38,610 nt of DNA from JAKPNF01 sp031556275 (GTDB lineage: Bacteria; Verrucomicrobiota; Verrucomicrobiia; Opitutales; JAKPNF01). Both the position numbers and the translations under genes were made by a program. Below, piece by piece: positions 33,955-38,610 of this stretch (position 1 is the first letter of the stretch; each line of letters opens with the position of its first letter). The stretch is from positions 1-38,610 of the forward strand of contig JAVBTG010000042.1 in NCBI GenBank assembly GCA_031556275.1, written 5' to 3'. The notes under the pieces were generated by a model. That model was not told the DNA's origin, made no database searches, and saw only the letters and a list, made by a program, of their open reading frames with translations.

Positions 33955-35538
33955 TTACTGCGCCGAATCCTTGTCGGTACGGAAGGGCCGCAACGGCAGA
34001 CCCGCCTTGTTCTCCAAGGAAATGACGGGGTTCGACGACCATCCGTAGCGCACGGCGACGGGCTTTTTCACCTCGGCGCTGGCCACTTCGACGATGCCCT
34101 CGGGCAGAATTTTGACATTGTCCGCCCACACCCACTCGCCGTCCTCGCCGCGAATGGCAAAACCCTTGATTTCCCCGCCGCGCGCGCGCAACCCGTCGGC
34201 GTAGTCGAGCTTCACAAACACCTTGTCGCCCATCACCTTATAATCGGCGTACTGCGGCGAGCGGCACAGGCTCGTTTTCCCGTAAAGGTCGTTCAGCGCC
34301 ATGCCCGCGAGGCGGTCGGCCACGGCCTTTTTGTTGCGCGGGTGGATGTCCTTGGCCTCGCCCACGTCGACGGCGGTGGCGACCCCTGTGTCCGGCATGG
34401 CCAGCACCTTTTCCTGCTGTTCGCGCACAAAGGCCCAGTTGTTTTTCCCGGGCACATCCACGGGCAACTGTTGCGGGGCCATATAGTTGGCCAACTCCAC
34501 GTAATAAAACGGCATTTTCTGCCCAAACCCCTCGCGCCAGCTCTTCACCATCGAGGTGATCAGGGCGCCGTATTCCGAGGCGCGGGAGATGTCCCCGTTG
34601 GTTTCGCCCTGGTACCACAGCGCGCCCGCCAGCCCATAGGGTTCGAGCGGGTGAATCATCCCGTTGTACAAACGCGTGGGAACATAGTGATGTTCGGGAT
34701 TATAGGGAATTTTCGGACGCGCGCCGCGGTGGGCGTTCTGTTCGGCGGAGGTGGGGTATTTTTCCAAAAACGCGGCGGTGTTCTTCTTAAAAGCGGCCAT
34801 TTTGGCCTCCCAGCCGTCGATATCCTTTTCATGGCGGTTCCACACGGCCGTGGCCTCGCCCGAAGCCTCGATGGCCTCCTTCGGCATCCACGCCTCGACG
34901 GGCGAACCGCCCCAATTGGAATTGATAATACCCATCGGGCGCTTGGTCGCGGCAAATATGTCCGCCGCGAAACTCCAGCCGATGGCGGTGCATTGAAGGA
35001 CGTTTTGATCCGTCACCACTTCCCAGCCGATATTCGGGTCGCGGGTGAGCACAAAATCCTGCGGAGTGTCGGCGCCCTGCTGTTTGACGCGGAACATGCG
35101 GATTTTCCCGTCGGCGTCCCTCGCTTGTTTTTGGGCGAGCTCTTTGCTCTTGGCGGGCATGGTGCCCGAGCCGATCGTCCACGCCATGTTCGACTGGCCG
35201 CCGCACAGCCACACTTCGCCAACGATCGCGTTTTTAAACGTTTTGATCTCGCCGTCGCAAGACACGACCAGCTCGCCCGACATGCCCACGGGCAATTTGG
35301 CGAACACGGCCTTCCATTTGCCGTCCTTGTCGGCCACTGCTTTGGCGGTCAGAATCTCCTCTTTCCCCGCTAGGCGCACTTGGACGGTCGCCCCGGGCTT
35401 GGCCCGCCCGAAAACGGGGGTATCCGCGCCGGACTGCAACACGAGGTTGTCGCTAAAAATAGCGGGCAGTTTCAGATCCTGCGCCCAGAGCGAGGCGTAG
35501 GCGCACAGCAGTGCGATCATGGGGAATATCTTTTTCAT
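33955..35538 (-). CDS. Sialate O-acetylesterase-type SGNH hydrolase, paralogue 2
   Basis: The 527-residue exported esterase is a tandem duplicate of the gene downstream. The start at 35538 gives the signal peptide MKKIFPMIALLCAYASLWAQ; an in-frame Met at 35637 would bury it. The same motifs are present: LKLPAIFSDNLVLQSGADTPVFGRA, GEVWLCGGQSNMAWTI with the nucleophile Ser, NSNWGGSPVEAWMPKEAI, ALWYQGETNGD and VDVGEAKDIHP. The C-terminal 60 residues are nearly identical between the paralogues, while the substrate-facing middle differs more. It would be the first gene of a two-gene operon on the minus strand, opposite trmB. Confidence 0.93.
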   Translation of the reverse strand: MKKIFPMIALLCAYASLWAQDLKLPAIFSDNLVLQSGADTPVFGRAKPGATVQVRLAGKEEILTAKAVADKDGKWKAVFAKLPVGMSGELVVSCDGEIKTFKNAIVGEVWLCGGQSNMAWTIGSGTMPAKSKELAQKQARDADGKIRMFRVKQQGADTPQDFVLTRDPNIGWEVVTDQNVLQCTAIGWSFAADIFAATKRPMGIINSNWGGSPVEAWMPKEAIEASGEATAVWNRHEKDIDGWEAKMAAFKKNTAAFLEKYPTSAEQNAHRGARPKIPYNPEHHYVPTRLYNGMIHPLEPYGLAGALWYQGETNGDISRASEYGALITSMVKSWREGFGQKMPFYYVELANYMAPQQLPVDVPGKNNWAFVREQQEKVLAMPDTGVATAVDVGEAKDIHPRNKKAVADRLAGMALNDLYGKTSLCRSPQYADYKVMGDKVFVKLDYADGLRARGGEIKGFAIRGEDGEWVWADNVKILPEGIVEVASAEVKKPVAVRYGWSSNPVISLENKAGLPLRPFRTDKDSAQ

Positions 35539-35610
35539 AAGACACAAGGGGTTGGCGATGGGAAGCCGCACGCGGCAAACGCCGCGCGGGACAGGGACAC
35601 GCCTTCTATA

Positions 35611-35647
35611 AAAAAACGCGTTTGCCCCCAAAGGCAAACGCCTTTTT
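35611..35647. terminator. Strong hairpin with T runs on both strands, upstream of the esterase operon
   Basis: Stem GCGTTTGCC (35618-35626) and GGCAAACGC (35633-35641) is flanked by A6 on the left and T5 (35643-35647) on the right. It stands in the 214-bp gap between divergent genes, so it terminates no known gene. It may be an attenuator in the esterase leader or end an unannotated RNA. Nothing else is seen in 35539-35752. Confidence 0.65.
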
Positions 35648-35752
35648 GCCTAAAAAAACGAAAAGCTTGCCCGCCAAACTCCGCTCCGCCTTGCCTTTGG
35701 AACGCAGGCGTGCGAACATGGAACATTCTGCTGCCCGTTTCATTTTCCCCGC

Positions 35753-36361
35753 ATGTCTCCCCGCCCCATTTTACCCGCGTCTTCCGCCCACGAGGCGGTG
35801 ATGGCCCAGACGCAAGCCCGCCGCGCCGCCCACGCGGCGGCGTTGGACGCGTTTGCGCCGCCGGACGCGCCGTTGACGCTGGAAATCGGCTGTGGCCACG
35901 GGCATTTTTTGGCGGCCTACGCGGCCGCGCACCCACAGGAATCGTGCGTGGGGCTGGATCTCATCAGTTATCGCATCGAGCGCGCCAATCGTAAAAAACG
36001 GCTCGCCCATCTGGAAAATGTCCTGTTTTTAAAGGCGGAGGCCTTTGAGTTGCTCGACTCGCTCGGGCCGCGCCGCCTCTCGACCATCTTCATCCTGTTC
36101 GCCGACCCGTGGCCCAAGCGCCGTCACCACGGCCGCCGCCTGATACGCCCCGAAATGCTCGACGAGCTGGCCCGCCGTACAGACCCCGGCGCGCGCCTGT
36201 GTTTTCGCACCGACGACCCAAATTTTTTCAAAGCCGCCCTCGAATGTCTGGAGGCGCACCCCGAATGGTCGCTTTCCGAAGAACCGTGGCCCTTCGAGAC
36301 CCCGACGTTTTTTCAGGAAATACACCCCATCTACCAGTCGTTTGTCGCGCGGCGGCGGTAG
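35753..36361 (+). CDS. trmB: tRNA (guanine-N7)-methyltransferase TrmB
   Basis: The 202-residue class I SAM methyltransferase modifies G46 of tRNA. It shows the SAM motif LTLEIGCGHGHFLAAYA and GLDLISYRIERA. The signature FILFADPWPKRRHHGRRLI contains the TrmB catalytic PDPWPKxRHxKRR region, with Ala in place of the first Pro. The C-terminal TFFQEIHPIYQSFVARRR matches the family end TxFE.kG..I. It starts at ATG 35753, only 3 bp after CCCCGC and with no Shine-Dalgarno. It stands alone on the plus strand. Confidence 0.94.
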   Translation: MSPRPILPASSAHEAVMAQTQARRAAHAAALDAFAPPDAPLTLEIGCGHGHFLAAYAAAHPQESCVGLDLISYRIERANRKKRLAHLENVLFLKAEAFELLDSLGPRRLSTIFILFADPWPKRRHHGRRLIRPEMLDELARRTDPGARLCFRTDDPNFFKAALECLEAHPEWSLSEEPWPFETPTFFQEIHPIYQSFVARRR

Positions 36362-36373
36362 TTTTGTGCCGTT

Positions 36374-36553
36374 TTATTCGGCCAATTTGCGCAGGGTGTC
36401 GCGGTAGCGCCGAATCACAGATCGACCTGTCCGCGTCTGCGTTTCAACCCGCGAATCGGCAGTAACATTTCCCCGGCAAACGCCCCCTGTCTTCTTAGAC
36501 GAGACAGTCCCCTTGGCATTGTCGGGCTCATGACTTTTGGATTTTAAAACCAT
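36374..36553 (-). CDS. Small basic hypothetical protein (59 aa)
   Basis: From ATG at 36553 to TAA at 36374-36376 there are 59 codons, beginning MVLKSKSHEPDNAKGTVSSK and ending SVIRRYRDTLRKLAE. The product is strongly basic with a helical, amphipathic C-terminus. I recognise no family. It starts 12 bp after the stop of the small membrane protein at 36566-36715, on the same strand, and the two could form a short operon diverging from the ATP synthase operon. The last 15 codons have host-like G/C third positions; the first part does not, so it may be a spurious or degraded ORF. Confidence 0.35.
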   Translation of the reverse strand: MVLKSKSHEPDNAKGTVSSKKTGGVCRGNVTADSRVETQTRTGRSVIRRYRDTLRKLAE

Positions 36554-36565
36554 GCGTTTCCCCGC

Positions 36566-36715
36566 TCAGTGGAACAAATCGAGCCAGAAAATCAGCAAAA
36601 ACTGCGCCGCCAAAAACAGGCCCAGCAGGATATACGACGACAGGAAAAACCAGTCGTTGTGAAAATGCCGCTCGCGCAGGGCGGGCTGGCGGGGTGCGGG
36701 CGCGTTGGGTGCCAT
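36566..36715 (-). CDS. Single-helix small membrane protein (49 aa)
   Basis: From ATG at 36715 to TGA at 36566-36568 there are 49 codons with host-like codon choice (GCG, CTG, CGC). The N-terminus is Pro/Ala-rich (MAPNAPAPRQPALRERHFH). One hydrophobic helix follows (NDWFFLSSYILLGLFLAAQF onward to LIFWLDLFH). It has no signal cleavage site and is probably a single-pass inner-membrane protein. It lies divergent from, and 180 bp upstream of, atpB, in the place where other bacteria carry atpI or atpZ, but shows no similarity to either. The function is unknown; a role near ATP synthase or respiration is only inference. Confidence 0.55.
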   Translation of the reverse strand: MAPNAPAPRQPALRERHFHNDWFFLSSYILLGLFLAAQFLLIFWLDLFH

Positions 36716-36780
36716 GCGAACTCCATTTAAAGGGCGCGCGGCTTTCCGGTCAATCGTCCAGTGCGCGCAAAAACAAACCG

Positions 36781-36802
36781 TCCCTGCGCAATTGCGCAGG
36801 GA
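36781..36802. repeat. 22-bp perfect palindrome in the atp promoter region
   Basis: TCCCTGCGCAA and its exact reverse complement TTGCGCAGGGA form a loop-free palindrome, typical of a dimeric regulator site. It lies about 40 bp upstream of the -35-like box before atpB and 66 bp upstream of the small membrane protein start, so it could control both. It lacks the T run of a terminator on the plus strand. Confidence 0.5.
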
Positions 36803-36841
36803 AACAAATCCTCAAACCTTTCCCTCATACCGAGTTGAATG

Positions 36842-36870
36842 TTGACGCCTTTACCCCAATAATATGTGCT
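36842..36870 (+). promoter_or_regulatory. Candidate promoter of the ATP synthase operon
   Basis: TTGACG (36842-36847, 5 of 6 to the -35) is followed 17 bp later by TGTGCT (36865-36870, a poor -10), inside an A+T-rich AATAATATG stretch. It is the best match between the palindrome and the atpB start at 36896, leaving a leader of about 20 nt. Confidence 0.35.
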
Positions 36871-36895
36871 GATAAGACACGCTTTACGTTTTTCC

Positions 36896-37831
36896 ATGCG
36901 CGCATCTCTTCGACATCTTTGCTCCGGTTTGCTGCCCGCCGCGTTGTTCGCGGCCTCGGCGCTGCCCGCGCGCGCGAATTTCGCGGTCGACCCCGTCTCG
37001 CCCAAGGCGTACCAATTGTTTGACGTCTTCGGCCTGCCCGTCACCAACTCGATGGTGACGACGTGGGTGATAGTGCTGCTGGTGATCGTCGCCGTGCGGC
37101 TGATGATCGGGCGTTCCCCGAAAATGGTGCCTTCGCGCGGGCAGGCTATTTTGGAAGTGGCCATTGAGAAACTGCGGGGTATGCTGGAGCCGATCGTCGG
37201 CAAACGCGTGGTCGGCGCGGCGTTTCCCCTGCTGTTTTCGCTGTTTATCTTCATTTTGATCATGAATTGGAGTTCGCTGGTGCCCGGTGTGGGCACGTTC
37301 GGCTTCTACGACGCGCACGGGCACATGACGTACTTTTTCCGTCCCGCATCCTCCGATTTAAACACGACGATGGCGCTCGCGGTCGTCGCCGTCATCGGCT
37401 GGCTCTATCTCGCCTTTCGCTATGCAGGGCCCAAGGCGCTCGCCCACGAGGTGTTTGGCAACAAGGCCGACAAGAAAACGACGGCATTGCCGCTCTACCT
37501 GTTTTTGGGGCTTATTTTCCTCGGGGTCGGCGGCATCGAGATCGTCTCGTATTTGTTCCGCCCCGTCTCGCTGACGTTCCGTTTGTTCGGCAACGTGTTC
37601 GGCGGGGAGACGCTGCTGTCCAACATGTTCGGGCTGCCGCACAACGTCGAGTTCATCCCCAACGTGCTCAACTGGTTGTGCGCGTTGCCGTTCTACTTTT
37701 TGGAATTGCTCATCGGACTGGTGCAGGCGCTGGTGTTCACGCTGTTGACGGCGGTGTACATCGGGGTCAACTGCAACCACGGTGACGGCCACGACGAGCA
37801 CTCCACCCCCGAAACATTGCCCGAACCGTAA
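36896..37831 (+). CDS. atpB: F-type ATP synthase subunit a
   Basis: The 311-residue Fo stator subunit forms the proton half-channels against the c-ring. It has an N-terminal signal-like segment (MRASLRHLCSGLLPAALFAASALPARA), then about six helices. SLTFRLFGNVFGGETLL carries the essential Arg. The segment LLIGLVQALVFTLLTAVYIG is the last helix. Signal peptides on subunit a occur in Bacteroidetes and Verrucomicrobia. I start at 36896; an in-frame ATG at 36866 adds 10 residues. An atypical tail (HGDGHDEHSTPETLPEP) is His/Glu-rich. It is first in atpB-atpE-atpF. Confidence 0.95.
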   Translation: MRASLRHLCSGLLPAALFAASALPARANFAVDPVSPKAYQLFDVFGLPVTNSMVTTWVIVLLVIVAVRLMIGRSPKMVPSRGQAILEVAIEKLRGMLEPIVGKRVVGAAFPLLFSLFIFILIMNWSSLVPGVGTFGFYDAHGHMTYFFRPASSDLNTTMALAVVAVIGWLYLAFRYAGPKALAHEVFGNKADKKTTALPLYLFLGLIFLGVGGIEIVSYLFRPVSLTFRLFGNVFGGETLLSNMFGLPHNVEFIPNVLNWLCALPFYFLELLIGLVQALVFTLLTAVYIGVNCNHGDGHDEHSTPETLPEP

Positions 37832-37902
37832 AAATTTTTCGCGGCGGGACCATGCCAAAGCGCGTGGACACCGCGTCCAAAACCTCCAAAACAAAAAACA
37901 TC

Positions 37903-38115
37903 ATGATCGAAATTCTCGCACAGATCACCGGCGACATCTCCGCTCTCAAGGGCGGTTTGGGCTGCCTCGCGGCCGCCTTTGGCGTGGCCATGGTCGGCTC
38001 GAAGGCCGTCGAGGCCGTCGGCCGCAACCCGGGCGCTTCCGGCGCGATTCTGGTTCAGTCCATCCTCGGCATGGCCTTGGCCGAGGCCGTGGCGTTCTAC
38101 GCCCTTTTCCTGTAA
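37903..38115 (+). CDS. atpE: F-type ATP synthase subunit c
   Basis: The 70-residue proteolipid forms the rotating ring. Two helices, GGLGCLAAAFGVAMVGSKAV and SILGMALAEAVAFYALFL, flank the polar loop GRNPGA. Glu61 is the ion-binding carboxylate. It is followed by Ala instead of the Ser/Thr typical of sodium-binding rings, so protons are the likely ion. The ATG at 37903 is chosen over 37852, which would add a polar 17-residue lead. It lies 71 bp after atpB. Confidence 0.93.
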   Translation: MIEILAQITGDISALKGGLGCLAAAFGVAMVGSKAVEAVGRNPGASGAILVQSILGMALAEAVAFYALFL

Positions 38116-38123
38116 GGTCTTTT

Positions 38124-38168
38124 CACCCGCCGTTCGGCCAGCCCGGACGGCGGGTGCCTTTCTTTTTT
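38124..38168 (+). terminator. Terminator-like hairpin between atpE and atpF
   Basis: CACCCGCCG (38124-38132) pairs with CGGCGGGTG (38148-38156), with an inner CGG/CCG pairing, followed by CCTTTCTTTTTT (38157-38168). Only 5 bp separate the T run from the atpF start. Within an operon, this could lower atpF expression relative to atpE, matching the high copy number of subunit c, or protect the atpE 3' end. Confidence 0.65.
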
Positions 38169-38173
38169 CATCC

Positions 38174-38610
38174 ATGTCCGGATTTTTTCTAAATCTGCTG
38201 GCTTCCGCCGAGTCGAAGGACGCGGGGGTCGTGCACGACATCGTGCGCCAGTTCGGCGTCGACTGGCCGTATTTTATCTCCCAGACGGTCAGTTTCCTGA
38301 TTCTGGGCACCGTCCTGTACTTCTTCGCGATCAAGCCGCTGACGAAGACGCTCGACGAGCGCCGCCAAAAGATCGAGGAGGGCCTGCGCTACACCGAAGA
38401 GATGAAGGCCCGCTCCGAGGCCGCCGAGAAGGAGCGCGCCGAGCTGCTCAAAAAGGCGTCCCTCGAGGCCCAGGCCGTCATCCAAAAGGCGGGCGAACAG
38501 GGGCAGGCGCTGGTGCAAAAGCAGACCGCCGAGGCCGCGACCCAGGCGCAGGCGATGCTCGACAAGGCCCGCGAACAGGCCCGCCTCGAACACGCCCAGA
38601 TGCTCAAGGA
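38174..38610 (+). CDS. atpF: F-type ATP synthase subunit b, N-terminal part (cut by window edge)
   Basis: The first 145 codons are present. The protein has a single membrane helix (FISQTVSFLILGTVLYFFAIK, about 34-54), then a long charged helix beginning PLTKTLDERRQKIEEGL. This part has regular heptads rich in Glu, Ala, Lys and Gln, such as ERAELLKKASLEAQAVIQKAG, the peripheral stalk dimer. The about 30-residue polar N-terminus before the helix is longer than in E. coli. The ATG at 38174 follows TTTTTTCATCC, with no Shine-Dalgarno. The delta-binding C-terminus lies outside the window. Confidence 0.93.
   Translation, partial: MSGFFLNLLASAESKDAGVVHDIVRQFGVDWPYFISQTVSFLILGTVLYFFAIKPLTKTLDERRQKIEEGLRYTEEMKARSEAAEKERAELLKKASLEAQAVIQKAGEQGQALVQKQTAEAATQAQAMLDKAREQARLEHAQMLK

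Noticed and set aside
32458..35373. 971-codon plus-strand ORF
   Set aside because: Antisense shadow of the two acetylesterases in high G+C DNA; it repeats itself only because the paralogues do.

Overview
The window (about 60% G+C) looks like the chromosome of a Verrucomicrobiota bacterium, most likely of the Opitutae. This is inferred from several things together: a PEP-CTERM surface protein, a Tat-exported Gfo/Idh/MocA oxidoreductase, sialate O-acetylesterases, a Bacteroidetes-type SdhCAB, a LexA-like box in front of recA that resembles the verrucomicrobial motif as I remember it, an ATP synthase subunit a with a signal peptide, and an almost complete lack of Shine-Dalgarno sequences. No rRNA, tRNA, CRISPR array or complete transposase was found.

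Layout. 1-6393 (minus): a glycan locus read GH38 alpha-mannosidase, PfkB sugar kinase, GH32 fructan/sucrose hydrolase, sugar-porter MFS transporter (cut by the window edge), with an operator or attenuator-like inverted repeat between kinase and GH32. 6394-8076: recA with an SOS-type promoter and a perfect bidirectional terminator. 8094-10619: ilvD and a family 2 glycosyltransferase. 10701-13352: DoxX-like, Gfo/Idh/MocA and discoidin-domain genes in one operon. 13461-14411: an exported MsrB-MsrA fusion. 14778-17669 (plus): ApbE, a GT-C/Agl23-like membrane protein and a small membrane protein. 17726-18059: two related long-hairpin repeats. 18063-19403: gdhA.

19644-22973 is the oddest part. It holds truncated 3' ends of an autotransporter, an unknown gene and a second miaB tail, then a hybrid histidine kinase with unusual codons, an autotransporter-passenger-like fragment, and a 199-bp element with perfect 24-bp terminal inverted repeats. 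The intact miaB follows. It reads as a recombination scar around an acquired sensor kinase.

22974-25990 (minus): birA, an exported TPR-like protein and miaB. 26056-28341: a PEP-CTERM beta-repeat protein. 28482-32152: sdhCAB. 32350-35538: two tandem sialate O-acetylesterases. 35753-36361 (plus): trmB. 36374-36715 (minus): two very small ORFs. 36896 to the end (plus): the atpB-atpE-atpF start of the ATP synthase operon, with atpF cut by the window edge.

Together the genes suggest a host- or plant-glycan-degrading heterotroph that removes acetyl, mannosyl and fructosyl groups, carries a menaquinone-type succinate/fumarate complex and an F-type ATPase, and displays surface proteins.
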